Origin: Arthrobacter sp. ES3-54
Lineage (GTDB): Bacteria; Actinomycetota; Actinomycetes; Actinomycetales; Micrococcaceae
Assembly: GCF_029504395.1 (NCBI RefSeq)
Contig: NZ_JAQFIF010000010.1
Span: 62,001-126,000 of the forward strand
DNA length: 64,000 nucleotides
Direction of reading: 5' to 3'
Below the pieces are notes generated by a model. It saw only the letters and a list, made by a program, of their open reading frames with translations. It was not told the origin of the DNA and searched no databases. The position numbers were made by a program, and so were the translations under genes. Positions within the stretch are counted from its first letter, which is position 1; each line of letters starts with the position of its first letter. Positions 10,646-19,655 of the stretch are shown piece by piece.

Positions 10646-12385
10646 TCAGTCCGCCTGGTCTGCAGCTGCCTTGCGCGTGGTGAACGGCAGCACCAGCCGG
10701 GACCGGTGGGCGGCGTCGCGGTAGATCTTGTGCGTGACGGGACGGCCCACCGGCAGGTGGAAGGCATCCGGCGGCAGCAGCGCGTTGTGCTCGTCGGCCA
10801 GCGGCTCGCCATTCGAGAGTTCCACGGTCAGGGTGTGGCCGGGTTTGAAGGTGTTCGCGAACGGGTAGAGGCGCAACACGTACTCCTCGATCGTGCCGGG
10901 TTCCACCGGTACTGACCGGGTGTGCGGGTGTACCGGGCTGCCTTCGGCGCTCCGCTCGTCGAGCTCGCGGTGCGAGGCCTTGAGATAGCCGCTGGTGATG
11001 AGCTGGCGCTTGCCGTTGGGGGCGTAGTCCCACAGGCGCAGGATGAAGTTGGTGTCCGGCTGGTCGATCTCGGCGAAGATGTGCGCCGCGCCGGTACCGA
11101 TCAACTCGCTGTCCTCCTCGAAGGGCGGCGTGGACCAGCTGATGATCTCCACCTTGTCCGTCACCGTCAGCGGTGCCTGGTAGAAGCCGTCCGGGGCGGC
11201 GTACTCGGCATCCATCAGCTCGGGCTCTGTGGACAGCTTGTGCCGCGGGCGCAGATAGAGCGACTTGTACTCGATGGCCTTGGGCGGCCATGCCTCGGCG
11301 GTCACGAGTTCGCGGGAGCCCTCCACGAAGACGCTCACGGCCGGCTCGTCCATGACGCCGTTGTCGATGCCCTTGATCCAGTAGTCGTACCACCGGAACA
11401 TCTTGTCGTGCTCTTCGATGAAGGGACGCGACTGCATTGGCGGGTAGGGGCCGATGTCCAGCTTCTTCGGGCCCTTCAGCTTGTTGAACAGCTCGATTGT
11501 GCCATCCATGGTCCATCCGCGGCCCTGGTCGATCTGCAGCCACACCGGGATGTCGATGTTCGGGGCCAGCGTGATGGGGTTGCGCTCCTCGTACCAGTCC
11601 CCGTCAAGTTCGTTCATCACGATGTCGAACCAGGCTTCGTGGTTCTTCGGGTAGTTCAGGACATGGACCAGGTTCGGCCACGCGGCGACGTCCGGATCCT
11701 CCAGGCGCTTGGCGACGAGCTGCTTGAGCTCCTCGGGGGAGTACTTCTCGATCATGCGGGACTTGACGTTGTCGGTGAAGGCCCAGCCGGAGTCGCCGCC
11801 ACGGCCCTCGCGGGCGGCCCGCGGCATGAACCACATGACGCCGCCGTGGTAGGTGGTCTCGTAGAAGTCGTAGTGCCCGCCGGAGACGAAGATCGCCTTC
11901 AGGTGCGGCGGGCGCTCGGCCGCGGCCAGCACCTGCATGGACCCGAAGTAGGAGATGCCGACCATGCCGACGTTGCCGTCGCACCAGGGCTGGTCGGCGA
12001 CCCACTCGATGAAGTCGTACGCGTCCTGGCCAAGTGAGACACCGCCGGCGTTGTAGTTGCCGATGTGCTCGCCGCCGGAGTGCCCGGAGCCGCGCAGGTC
12101 GCCGATGACGTGGGCGTAGTCTTCCTTGACGATGCGGGCGATGTCGCCGGCCTCGATGCAGCCGTCCCACATCGGGCTGGGCCGCCGCTGCGGCGGGGTG
12201 GTCAGGGCCAGGGCCTGAAGTTCCTTTCCGTAGGGGCTCAGGGCCACCAGTGCGGGCCGCGGCTTGTCCTCGGCCCCATGGTAGACGTCCGCGGCGAGTT
12301 CGACACCGTCCCGCATGGAGACCCGGAGGTCCTTACGAACGGCAATCTTCTCCCCGCCGGTATTCAGTAGCTGGAAGTCATCCAT
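10646..12385 (-). CDS. CocE/NonD family hydrolase
   Basis: A 579-residue hydrolase of the X-Pro dipeptidyl-peptidase (S15)/cocaine esterase group. The N-terminal alpha/beta-hydrolase carries the nucleophile motif GISYFG with Ser145, and a C-terminal jelly-roll domain ends near RSRLVLPFTTR. Members hydrolyse esters, amides or beta-lactam-like bonds. Start ATG 12385 is preferred: GAGGAG lies nine nt upstream and the codon overlaps the MBL gene's stop by 8 nt, so translation is coupled. It is the last gene of a six-gene operon that should degrade or detoxify an organic ester or lactone. The substrate is not identifiable. Confidence 0.93.
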   Translation of the reverse strand: MDDFQLLNTGGEKIAVRKDLRVSMRDGVELAADVYHGAEDKPRPALVALSPYGKELQALALTTPPQRRPSPMWDGCIEAGDIARIVKEDYAHVIGDLRGSGHSGGEHIGNYNAGGVSLGQDAYDFIEWVADQPWCDGNVGMVGISYFGSMQVLAAAERPPHLKAIFVSGGHYDFYETTYHGGVMWFMPRAAREGRGGDSGWAFTDNVKSRMIEKYSPEELKQLVAKRLEDPDVAAWPNLVHVLNYPKNHEAWFDIVMNELDGDWYEERNPITLAPNIDIPVWLQIDQGRGWTMDGTIELFNKLKGPKKLDIGPYPPMQSRPFIEEHDKMFRWYDYWIKGIDNGVMDEPAVSVFVEGSRELVTAEAWPPKAIEYKSLYLRPRHKLSTEPELMDAEYAAPDGFYQAPLTVTDKVEIISWSTPPFEEDSELIGTGAAHIFAEIDQPDTNFILRLWDYAPNGKRQLITSGYLKASHRELDERSAEGSPVHPHTRSVPVEPGTIEEYVLRLYPFANTFKPGHTLTVELSNGEPLADEHNALLPPDAFHLPVGRPVTHKIYRDAAHRSRLVLPFTTRKAAADQAD

Positions 12386-13346
12386 GAGTGTTGATCTCCT
12401 CATCTTCGGTCATGTGGTCGAATGTGGTGCGGTAGCCGTTGAGCGTCGTGAAGAACGGGGACGGCTCCAAGGAGGGGTCCCCCGCGTAGCCAAGTTCCTC
12501 GGCCACGCGTGCGAAGGGCGAGTACGGTGAATCTGATTCCTGCAGCCCGGCAGCCCAGCAGTCGTGGGCCGCGCTATTGACGCGGGCTTCGATCTCCAGG
12601 CTCCCCGTCAGCGCTTCCTCGGCCTGCCCGGCGTCGAGCTCCACGCCGTAGGGCGTGCCGTCCGCGCGGCGATACGGGTGGCCCAGATAGAGGTGCCGCG
12701 GACGGATCTGGTCGCGGAGGTACTGCAGGCTTGCGCGGTAGTCGGCCGGGTCCACGAATCCGGGGAAGCCGTTGGCCGCACCGTGGACCTGCACAGCATC
12801 GCCGACGAAGACGTCGTTTTGCCCGTTAATGACGTACGCCACGGATCCGCGGGTGTGGCCCGGAATCGAGTGCGCGGTGACGGTGACGTCGCCGCCGAGT
12901 GAGATGGTCTCGCCGCCCCGCACCAGCAGGGTAGGCTCCATCTCGCCCGAGATGACGGCTTTCGTCGCCTCGGTCAGTTTCGCCTCACCGTCGGGGTCAT
13001 CCAGGTACTGCGCCCGTCCGGCGAGGTATTCGTCCACATGCGCCCGGCGCGAGCGCAACATCGGTGCGTCGGCCTCGTGGATGACCACCTGCGCGCGCCG
13101 TCCGGTGAGCTCCCACAGGGCGTAGGCGCCACCGATGTGGTCGATATGTCCGTGGGTCAGCAGGATCCAGCGGACGTCCTCGATCCGGCGGCCGATCGCC
13201 TCCAGTGCCGGCACCATGCCTTCGGCGGGCGAGGACGCGATTCCCGTGTCGACGATCGCGGGTTCCGGGGCGTCGATGAAGAAGCTGTAGAGACCGAACC
13301 TCCCCCACGGGGAGACAACGGGGTGAACGGCGACTGACTCAGTCAT
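12378..13346 (-). CDS. MBL-fold metallo-hydrolase
   Basis: A 322-residue metallo-beta-lactamase-fold enzyme. The metal motif LTHGHIDHIGG (HxHxDH) is near residue 83, further ligands are in HSIPGHTRGS and GDAVQ, and the C-terminal GHPYR is the last. Members include lactonases, arylsulfatases and thioesterases, so a hydrolytic step on a ring-opened or lactone intermediate fits the operon. The start overlaps the upstream alpha/beta-hydrolase stop by ATGA, and the stop overlaps the CocE start. No signal peptide is seen; it should be cytoplasmic. Confidence 0.92.
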   Translation of the reverse strand: MTESVAVHPVVSPWGRFGLYSFFIDAPEPAIVDTGIASSPAEGMVPALEAIGRRIEDVRWILLTHGHIDHIGGAYALWELTGRRAQVVIHEADAPMLRSRRAHVDEYLAGRAQYLDDPDGEAKLTEATKAVISGEMEPTLLVRGGETISLGGDVTVTAHSIPGHTRGSVAYVINGQNDVFVGDAVQVHGAANGFPGFVDPADYRASLQYLRDQIRPRHLYLGHPYRRADGTPYGVELDAGQAEEALTGSLEIEARVNSAAHDCWAAGLQESDSPYSPFARVAEELGYAGDPSLEPSPFFTTLNGYRTTFDHMTEDEEINTHG

Positions 13347-14293
13347 TGCGCTGTGCCCCCGTTAAGCCCGGTGCTCCGGCCCAGGAAGGCGGCGGTCTCT
13401 TCGAATGGCCCGTAGAACTCCGGAATCCAGGAGAAGTTCTGGACGAAGCCGTGGTTGGCCCCCTCGTAGCGGGTGACGGCCGAGTAGACGCCGGCCTCCC
13501 TGAGGCGCAGGCCGTAGAGCTCGCCCTCGTCACGCAGAGGGTCGTGCTCGGCGGTGATGATCAGGGCCGGCGGCAGGCCGGCGAGGTCCTGGCGCTTGAT
13601 GGGGGAGACGAGCGGATCCGCCGGGTCCGCCCCGCTCTCGAGGTAGAAGGAATTGAACGGCAACAATCCCGCCGTCTCCAGTCCGTATCCTTCGGCGTTC
13701 TCCCGTAGCGACGCGAAGCGGTCGACGTCGAAGTCCAGGTCCAGCGACGGGTAGAACAGGATCTGGTGCGTGATCGCAGAGAACCCGTCATCGTGGGCCC
13801 TCGCGGTGACGGCGGCCACGAAGTTGCCGCCCGAACTGTCGCCGGCGACAGCGAGGTTCTTTCCGTCCCAGCCCAGGTTGCCGCCCTGCTCGGCGGCCCA
13901 GCGGACCGCGCCGTAGCAGTCGTCAAGGCCGGCCGGGAAGGAGGCCTCGGGGGCCAGCCGATAGCCGACCGAGATGACCTTATGGCCGGTTTCCTTGGCC
14001 AGGGATCGCGCGACGTGGTCGTGCGTGTCCAGGCTGCCCAGGAAGAACGCGCCGCCATGGAAATACACCAGCAGGCCGTAAGCGTCGGCCTCGGCCGGCG
14101 TGTAGATCCGCACGGGCACCTCGCCCGATGGCGTCACTGCCGTGGCATCCTGGACAGAGTGCAGCGGGAGGCGCACTTCCGGCGGGGGAACCTGGGCGGC
14201 CTCGCCTGCACGCATGGCTTCGGGGTTCAGGGGAGAACCATCGGGTGCCGGCAAAGTTGCGAGGATTTTGGCGATTTCAGGATGGATCGTCAT
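13343..14293 (-). CDS. Alpha/beta hydrolase of the hormone-sensitive lipase family
   Basis: A 316-residue esterase. It has the oxyanion motif HGGAF (79-83), the nucleophile motif GDSSG with Ser153, an Asp in ITAEHDPLRDEG and the His in GANHGFVQN. This is the full HSL (bHSL, family IV) set. ATG 14293 is chosen because the conserved MTIHPEIAKIL start follows it, GAAAGG lies upstream and it is 5 nt from the stop of the preceding monooxygenase gene. A longer frame to 14410 is only overlap with that gene. One of three hydrolases in this operon, so the pathway needs several ester, lactone or amide cleavages. Confidence 0.93.
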   Translation of the reverse strand: MTIHPEIAKILATLPAPDGSPLNPEAMRAGEAAQVPPPEVRLPLHSVQDATAVTPSGEVPVRIYTPAEADAYGLLVYFHGGAFFLGSLDTHDHVARSLAKETGHKVISVGYRLAPEASFPAGLDDCYGAVRWAAEQGGNLGWDGKNLAVAGDSSGGNFVAAVTARAHDDGFSAITHQILFYPSLDLDFDVDRFASLRENAEGYGLETAGLLPFNSFYLESGADPADPLVSPIKRQDLAGLPPALIITAEHDPLRDEGELYGLRLREAGVYSAVTRYEGANHGFVQNFSWIPEFYGPFEETAAFLGRSTGLNGGTAQ

Positions 14294-14298
14294 GGCGT

Positions 14299-15456
14299 TC
14301 AGCCTTTCGCCTGTGCTGGTGCGTTTACGCTGGTCGGCTTCGGGGACATGGGCTTCTGGGACGTGGGCTTCTGACCAGGGAAAACGTCGTCGACCTCTTC
14401 CTCGGACCACCCTTGCCGCGAGATGCGCTGCAGTTCGTCCGTCACCGGCTTGCGGGTCGCCTGGAACAGGGACAGAGCCTCCTCGACCGAGCCCGCCTGG
14501 GCCAGGGCGTCGGCCAGGGCTCCCGCGTCCTCAATGGCAGAGTTCGCGCCCTGTCCCTGGTGGTGCAGCATCGAGTGGGCCGCATCGCCCATGAGGACCA
14601 CGGAGTCCGTGTGCCATGAATCGACGGGGTCGATGTCGTAGACCGCGCGGATGTTCACTGTGTCCATGTCGAGGCCGCGGGTGATGTTCACCAGCCGCTC
14701 GTCGAAGCCGTTCACGGTGGCCAGGAGGTCCTCCTTGGTTACCTCGGGTGCCCACGTACCGTCCGGGTTCAGGGCGGTGATGTCGAAGGAGACCTGGTTG
14801 CGGTGGCGTAGCGGCAGCAGGTAGACCTTGGTGCCCTTTCCGATGTACATCCGGAGGTTGTCGTCGACCACCAGGCCGTGGGCGTCGTCGGCGGAAATCA
14901 CTGCACGGTAGGCATGTTCGCCTGAGAACACCGGGCCCTTGTCGCTGAAGAGCTGCTCGCGCACCACCGACTTGATGCCGTCGGCAGCGACCACCAGGTC
15001 GGCCTCGACCGTCGTGCCGTTGGTGAAGGTCAGGACGGAGCGGCCGCCCTGGTCCTCGATGGTTTCCAGCTTGTGGCCGAGCTGCACCATGCCCTCGGGG
15101 AGAACGCCCAGGAGAGCCTCGATGAAGTCGCCGCGGTGGATGAGGTAGGTCTGGGTCTGCTCGCCGAACTCCGGCCAGGTGTCCTTCATGATCGGTTCAT
15201 TCGAGGCGGTGAGGATTTCGAAGTAGTCGCTCGGCGAACTGACCTTCGCGATCGCGTCGAAGATCCCCCACTGGCTGAACCGGTCCATTGTGGCCGGACG
15301 CAGGCCGATGCCGGCGCCGACCTCCCGCATCTGGGACGCCTGCTCGTACACGGTGACGTTCGCGCCGAGCCGGCTCAGGGCCTTGGCTGCCGCTGCGCCG
15401 CCGTACCCCGCGCCGACAATGGCGATGTTGAGGTTCTTGATTTCCGAAGCCTTCAT
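14299..15456 (-). CDS. FAD-dependent aromatic monooxygenase (salicylate hydroxylase-like)
   Basis: A 385-residue class A flavoprotein hydroxylase. Motifs are IAIVGAGYGGAAAAKAL for FAD binding, AADGIKSVVREQL in the middle and VVLMGDAAHSMLHHQGQGANSAIEDA for the second FAD segment. It resembles salicylate and 6-hydroxynicotinate hydroxylases, so hydroxylation or decarboxylative hydroxylation of an aromatic or heteroaromatic ring is expected. ATG 15456 is preferred, with AAGAAAGAG upstream. The C-terminal tail has short repeats (KPTSQKPMSPKPTS) from two 15-bp units at 14343-14372. It lies between the phosphotriesterase pair and three hydrolases in the same operon. Confidence 0.9.
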   Translation of the reverse strand: MKASEIKNLNIAIVGAGYGGAAAAKALSRLGANVTVYEQASQMREVGAGIGLRPATMDRFSQWGIFDAIAKVSSPSDYFEILTASNEPIMKDTWPEFGEQTQTYLIHRGDFIEALLGVLPEGMVQLGHKLETIEDQGGRSVLTFTNGTTVEADLVVAADGIKSVVREQLFSDKGPVFSGEHAYRAVISADDAHGLVVDDNLRMYIGKGTKVYLLPLRHRNQVSFDITALNPDGTWAPEVTKEDLLATVNGFDERLVNITRGLDMDTVNIRAVYDIDPVDSWHTDSVVLMGDAAHSMLHHQGQGANSAIEDAGALADALAQAGSVEEALSLFQATRKPVTDELQRISRQGWSEEEVDDVFPGQKPTSQKPMSPKPTSVNAPAQAKG

Positions 15457-15534
15457 GGTTTTGTCTCTTTCTTGACTATTCGTGGCCCGGGCCATTTCTG
15501 GGGGACGGGTAAGTTGTGGTGGCCTGTCCGGGGG

Positions 15535-16488
15535 TCAGCCGTGCAGCGACAGGAACTCGGCCGGGTTGTCCTCGAGCAGGAGTTTGAGGGTGGCGTCGTC
15601 GATGCCGGCCGCGCGCATGTCCGGGATCATGTCCTCGAAGATGTAGTTGATGGTGTGGCCCTTCACGCCCGGCCAGCCCAGGGGGCTGCAGTTCGCGTCG
15701 GCCGAGACGAGGAGCTTGTCCGCGTAGCCCTTGTTCACGAGGTTGACGAAGTGGTCCATGCGTTCGGCGCGCTTGCGGCCCCAAAACGGCGGATCCGGCA
15801 GTTCGAGGTCGTAGCCGAAGGTGTCGAACCCTATGCGGCCGCCCTGATCGTAGATCCAATCGTGCGGGGTGATCGGAGAGTTCAGTCCGTCGTCGGCGTG
15901 GCCGAACAGCACGCGGTCCAGCGGGAGGCCCTCTTCGTTGAAGATGTTCACTGCCGGTTCGGGGTCAATGGCCAGATGGGTCAGGACCGGCGCGCCGGTG
16001 ACGACGGCGGCGCGCGCCGCGGCCCGGTAGATGCGCTTGTCCAGCTCCGTCATTCGTCCACCGCGGCTCACGCCGACCTTGATGACGCCAGCCTTGGCGC
16101 CCGTGTTGCCGATGCCGACGGTGATCTCGTGGATGAACACCTTCGCGAGGTAGTCCACGGTTGCGCGGGAAAAGTGCGGAAGGGCGGTGTCGCCGCCGAC
16201 GAAGCCGGTGCAGGCGACGATGTGCACGCCAGTCTTCTGGGACAGGGACTTGTAGTAATCGACGTCGCGGCCGTTGCAGATGCCCGTGGCGTCCACGAAG
16301 GTACCGCCGCCGTATTCGCGGAATTTCCGCAGCTTCGGGACGGTCTCCTCGTAGGCCTGCTCCGGCGACTTCCACCACTTGGTGTCCAGTTCGGACCCAG
16401 GCATTCCGTAGCCGATGTGTTCGTGGACCGCCACGATTTCCAGTTCTTCGGCCGGGATGGTTCCTAGCACTGTGTTGACCTTGGTCAT
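15535..16488 (-). CDS. Phosphotriesterase-family metallohydrolase (intact)
   Basis: A 317-residue amidohydrolase-superfamily enzyme of the phosphotriesterase/lactonase family. All six metal ligands can be placed: His22 and His24 in VHEHIG, the carbamylated Lys137 in GVIKVG, His171 in VLTHL, His197 in LFGHADD and Asp264 in VSADAN. Family members hydrolyse lactones or phosphotriesters; in a catabolic operon lactonase is more likely. ATG 16488 is chosen because GAGG lies 8 nt upstream; a GTG three codons earlier overlaps that ribosome site. Its tandem neighbour is a paralogue that has lost the metal site, so the two may form a mixed dimer. Confidence 0.92.
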   Translation of the reverse strand: MTKVNTVLGTIPAEELEIVAVHEHIGYGMPGSELDTKWWKSPEQAYEETVPKLRKFREYGGGTFVDATGICNGRDVDYYKSLSQKTGVHIVACTGFVGGDTALPHFSRATVDYLAKVFIHEITVGIGNTGAKAGVIKVGVSRGGRMTELDKRIYRAAARAAVVTGAPVLTHLAIDPEPAVNIFNEEGLPLDRVLFGHADDGLNSPITPHDWIYDQGGRIGFDTFGYDLELPDPPFWGRKRAERMDHFVNLVNKGYADKLLVSADANCSPLGWPGVKGHTINYIFEDMIPDMRAAGIDDATLKLLLEDNPAEFLSLHG

Positions 16489-16541
16489 TTCGTTCACCTC
16501 AGGGGTTCGAAAGCTTGTTGTGTGTGTGGGCGGACGTGTGC

Positions 16542-17552
16542 TTAGCGCAAGGTCAGCAAGTTGCGCGGGTTGTCCACGAGGATGCGCAGAGAGTCTTCAT
16601 CGCTCAGGCCGTTGGCCTTGAGAAAAGGCACAAACGTGGTCAGGACGTGGCTGTAGGGCAGGTTGTACTCCGGCAGGCCCTTGGCCACGCCGATCGAGTT
16701 GCCCGACAGGATGATCTTGTCGGCATGGCCGGCCTTGACGAGCTCGAGCACCAGTTCGGCGCGGTCCTGGTCGGTGAGGTAGTCCGCATGGTCGTTGAGG
16801 CCCACGTGGTCGATGCCGACGAAGGCTCCGCGGCACGCCACCACGACGGCGGAGCCGGCGGCATCCTTGCGGTCCAGGTCACCGACGAGCACCCGGTCGG
16901 CCTCGAGCTGCTCGTCCAGAACGATGTCCAGATCGTGGAGGGCGTCGGCGCCGAAGCGGATGGAGACCGGGACGCCGGTGTTCTTGGCGGCACGGGCGGA
17001 GCCGCGGAACAGGCTTTCCTCGGTCGGGGTCATGCCGTCGCGGCCGGCGATGGTAGCGACGATGCCAGCGGCGGCGCGGCGCTCCACCCGGGGAACCACC
17101 ATCCCCTCAGTGACCTCCTTGCCGAAGAGCTCGCCGAACTTTTCGGCCGGCCAGGGGGTGGGCGGGTTGGTCTGCGGCGTCAGGAAGTATCCGCCGAGTT
17201 CTTCCTCCGGACCCAGACCCGTGGAGGCGACGATGTGGACACCGGTGGAGCGTGACAGCGCCTCGTAGAGCTTGAGGTCGCGTCCGTGGAACATGCCCGT
17301 GCTGTCGACGATCGTCTGCCCGCCGTGCTCGCGGAAGTCCGCAAGCTTCGCGGCGAGGGCCTCAAAGATCTCCGCCCGGTCCATGGAGATGTCCGGGGCG
17401 TACTGGGCACCGGGGAGCACCGACAACAAAGCTTCATGGACCGCAACAACCCCTAGTTCGGAAGCAGGGACCGGGCCCAGGACCGTGTTGACGGTTTGCC
17501 CGGCCGGGGCATGCACTGCGTCGCCGGTCTCGGCGGGTGTGGGGTGACTCAC
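16542..17552 (-). CDS. Phosphotriesterase-family paralogue without the metal site (probable pseudoenzyme)
   Basis: A 336-residue protein that aligns end to end with the next gene (shared VNTVLG start, GRDLKLYEALSRSTGVHIVASTG, DRVLVGD, HADKIILSGNS). Of the six metal ligands only the first His is kept (His39). The others are replaced: His to Ala41, Lys to Ala166, His to Arg199, His to Asp225 and Asp to Asn285. The fold core and frame are intact, so this is not a decaying gene. It is first in the operon and translated next to its intact paralogue (53-nt gap), which fits a regulatory or structural partner, a substrate-binding protein or a metal-independent enzyme. The ligand comparison was done by eye. 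Confidence 0.88.
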   Translation of the reverse strand: MSHPTPAETGDAVHAPAGQTVNTVLGPVPASELGVVAVHEALLSVLPGAQYAPDISMDRAEIFEALAAKLADFREHGGQTIVDSTGMFHGRDLKLYEALSRSTGVHIVASTGLGPEEELGGYFLTPQTNPPTPWPAEKFGELFGKEVTEGMVVPRVERRAAAGIVATIAGRDGMTPTEESLFRGSARAAKNTGVPVSIRFGADALHDLDIVLDEQLEADRVLVGDLDRKDAAGSAVVVACRGAFVGIDHVGLNDHADYLTDQDRAELVLELVKAGHADKIILSGNSIGVAKGLPEYNLPYSHVLTTFVPFLKANGLSDEDSLRILVDNPRNLLTLR

Positions 17553-17858
17553 GTGGGTTCTCCCTTGAGGTTCGGGTTCTGGATGCAGGGGCGCCGCGGA
17601 GCTTGGCCGTGCCGTCGCTCCGTTGCGGTGTAGTCACCATCACATAGTTCTTGACACCGTGTCAAAGAAATAGTCAGAGCGTATTTTTCGACGTGTTCAC
17701 GAAAACAACGTTGTGTAAAAACTCTTGACAGCATGTAAACCTAGGCATCAGACTGTGGGGAACCCCACATCTACCTCCGGCCTGCCAGCTCTTGCCCGGT
17801 AGGGCACCAGTTCTGCCGCGTCACCGGAGAAGCAACCGGAAACAAAGGAGTTTCATCG
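17553..17858. promoter_or_regulatory. Divergent control region of the 11-gene catabolic locus
   Basis: This 306-nt gene-free stretch separates the leftward and rightward operons. A perfect palindrome TTGACAC-C-GTGTCAA lies at 17651-17665. A related element, cttgacagcatgtaaa, lies at 17724-17739 and matches the first at 13 of 16 positions. A 10-bp palindrome ACAACGTTGT lies at 17705-17714. The TTGACA cores could also act as -35 boxes. The region is much more AT-rich than the flanking genes. The TetR protein at the end of the rightward operon is the obvious candidate to bind here. Confidence 0.7.
17651..17665. promoter_or_regulatory. Palindromic operator candidate TTGACAC-C-GTGTCAA
   Basis: Seven-base perfect inverted arms around one central base, about 100 nt upstream of the phosphotriesterase-pair operon. 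The size and form fit a TetR-family operator. A degenerate second copy at 17724-17739 faces the MFS-P450 operon. Confidence 0.6.
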
Positions 17859-19604
17859 ATGAGTCAAACCACAACTGCGCAGACAAGCGCAGCGTCGAGC
17901 CGCGGCTCTGTACGAGCCACCTTCGTAGCTGCCTACAGCGCGGTCACACTGGCCCAAATCACCAATGCTCTGCCGGGCGCCCTCAACGGCACCTTTGCCG
18001 TGGAGTTCCGTACCTCGGGCGCAGGCCTGACCTGGATCGCGGGCATGTTCATGATGGGCATCGTGGTGTTCGAGCTCAGCTGGGGGCTCCTGGGCGACCT
18101 GTTCGGCCGGAAGAAGCTGCTGTACGCGGGCGCCCTGGTCAGCGTCGCCGGCTCGGTCCTGGCGGCGCTGGCGTCCACCACCGAAATGATGATCGCGGCG
18201 CAGGCGGTCGGCGGCATCGGGGCGGGCATACTCTTCCCCATTTCGCTGTCCATGATCGCCGCGATCACCCCGGACCATCGCGCCCGGGCGAAAGTTATCG
18301 CCACCTGGGCGGGGTTCTTGTCGCTGGGTGCCGTGATCTCCCCGATGTTGGCAGGCTTGACGGCCCAGGCCTTCACCGTGGCGGGTCCGGCGGCAGGCGC
18401 GCCCAACATCTTTAGTGGTTGGCGCGTGGCGTACTACATTGCCGCCGCGATCGCCGTCGCCGTCCTCATCGTTGCGGTCCGGGCGAAGGACTCCGCAGCT
18501 GCCGAGGGGCGCAAGCTGGACCTGCCCGGCCAGATTACCCTCGCGCTCGGCCTGATCGCCGTCCTCTTCGCCACCGTGCAGGCAGTCGACGCCGGTTTCG
18601 GCAGCCCTGAGGTGGTCGCAAGCTATGTTGCAGGCGGCCTCCTCCTGGTCGTCTTCGTCGTCATCGAGATGCGGACCAAGCAGCCGCTCATCCACCTCTC
18701 CCTGTTCAGGAACAGCGCCTACTCGATCACAGGCGTCGTCGCGGTTACCGGCATGTTCGCCTTCCTTGCGGTCTGTTTCAGCACGAGTGTCGCCGTCGGC
18801 GGGCTCGCCCTCGCCGAAGCGTGGAAGGTCGGTGTGCTGTTCGTCTTCATTCAGGGACCGGCATTCGCCTTCATCCCGGTGGTGGGCTGGCTCATCCACC
18901 ACGTGGCCCCGCGCTGGGTGCTCACGGCGGGCTTCGCCTTCATGGCTTTCTCCGCCTACTGGCTCTCGACGTTCTCCCTGGGCACGCCGGAAGCCTTCGG
19001 CGGAACTCCCTGGACGGCGTTCATTCCGCCGCTCTTGATGCTGGGCATCGGGTTCGCGCTCACTGTCGGCTCCATCACCGCCGTTGCCATCAACACCGTG
19101 CAGCCGCAGCACATCGGCATGGCCTCTGCCACCACCAACCTCCTGCGCGACCTCGGTTTCGCCCTGGGCCCCGTCATCGGCTCAGCCATCGCGTTCGGAA
19201 TCGGAGCCACCGTCTTCGCAGGACCCCTCGCGGGGATCCTCGGCGGGGCAGGGTTGCCTGCCGAGGCCGTCGCCGGGCTGTCGAACGTGCCGCCACTGGG
19301 CTACCTCTCAGGCTGGGATGGCGTGATCGCGCAGTTCTCGGGCCAGGCAACCGCCAGCGGTGCACCCGCCCAGGCCGTTGACGGCATGGTCAACGCCCTC
19401 ACCTCCGCGAAGCAGCAGATCCAGGGCGTGGCGGGGACCTCCCTCGGCCAGGGCTTCCAGGCTGTGTACCTCGCCGCGGGCATCGCGGCGACCCTCTCCG
19501 CCGTTCTTACCCTCTTCATCTCCGCACGCTCTTCGGCGCCCACGCCCGATGACATCGCGGAGACCACCGGGGCCACTGAGACAAGTGCCGACGCGACCGT
19601 CTAG
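17859..19604 (+). CDS. MFS transporter (DHA2-like, about 14 membrane helices)
   Basis: A 581-residue integral membrane transporter of the major facilitator superfamily. The motif-A loop GDLFGRKKLL follows helix 2, a motif-C-like Gly-rich helix (GGIGAGILFPISLS) is at about residues 110-125, and hydrophobic helices run to a charged C-terminus. The length fits the 14-helix DHA2 group rather than the 12-helix sugar or acid porters. GGAG precedes the ATG (aaaggag, spacing about 8). First gene of the rightward operon with P450, ferredoxin, reductase and TetR; it could import the substrate or export a toxic intermediate. Confidence 0.92.
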   Translation: MSQTTTAQTSAASSRGSVRATFVAAYSAVTLAQITNALPGALNGTFAVEFRTSGAGLTWIAGMFMMGIVVFELSWGLLGDLFGRKKLLYAGALVSVAGSVLAALASTTEMMIAAQAVGGIGAGILFPISLSMIAAITPDHRARAKVIATWAGFLSLGAVISPMLAGLTAQAFTVAGPAAGAPNIFSGWRVAYYIAAAIAVAVLIVAVRAKDSAAAEGRKLDLPGQITLALGLIAVLFATVQAVDAGFGSPEVVASYVAGGLLLVVFVVIEMRTKQPLIHLSLFRNSAYSITGVVAVTGMFAFLAVCFSTSVAVGGLALAEAWKVGVLFVFIQGPAFAFIPVVGWLIHHVAPRWVLTAGFAFMAFSAYWLSTFSLGTPEAFGGTPWTAFIPPLLMLGIGFALTVGSITAVAINTVQPQHIGMASATTNLLRDLGFALGPVIGSAIAFGIGATVFAGPLAGILGGAGLPAEAVAGLSNVPPLGYLSGWDGVIAQFSGQATASGAPAQAVDGMVNALTSAKQQIQGVAGTSLGQGFQAVYLAAGIAATLSAVLTLFISARSSAPTPDDIAETTGATETSADATV

Positions 19605-19655
19605 GCCGTCGGTCCTCCCTTTACCGACCCATCATCCATCCGCAAGGAGAACACC

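Noticed and set aside
15073..16467. Plus-strand frame of about 464 codons opposite the FAD monooxygenase and phosphotriesterase
   Set aside because: Antisense to two well-supported genes and without any motif.
17853..19112. Long minus-strand open frame (about 419 codons) opposite the MFS transporter gene
   Set aside because: Composition is Arg/Asp/Gly-heavy with no motif, while the plus strand encodes a clear MFS transporter; a typical shadow in GC-rich DNA.
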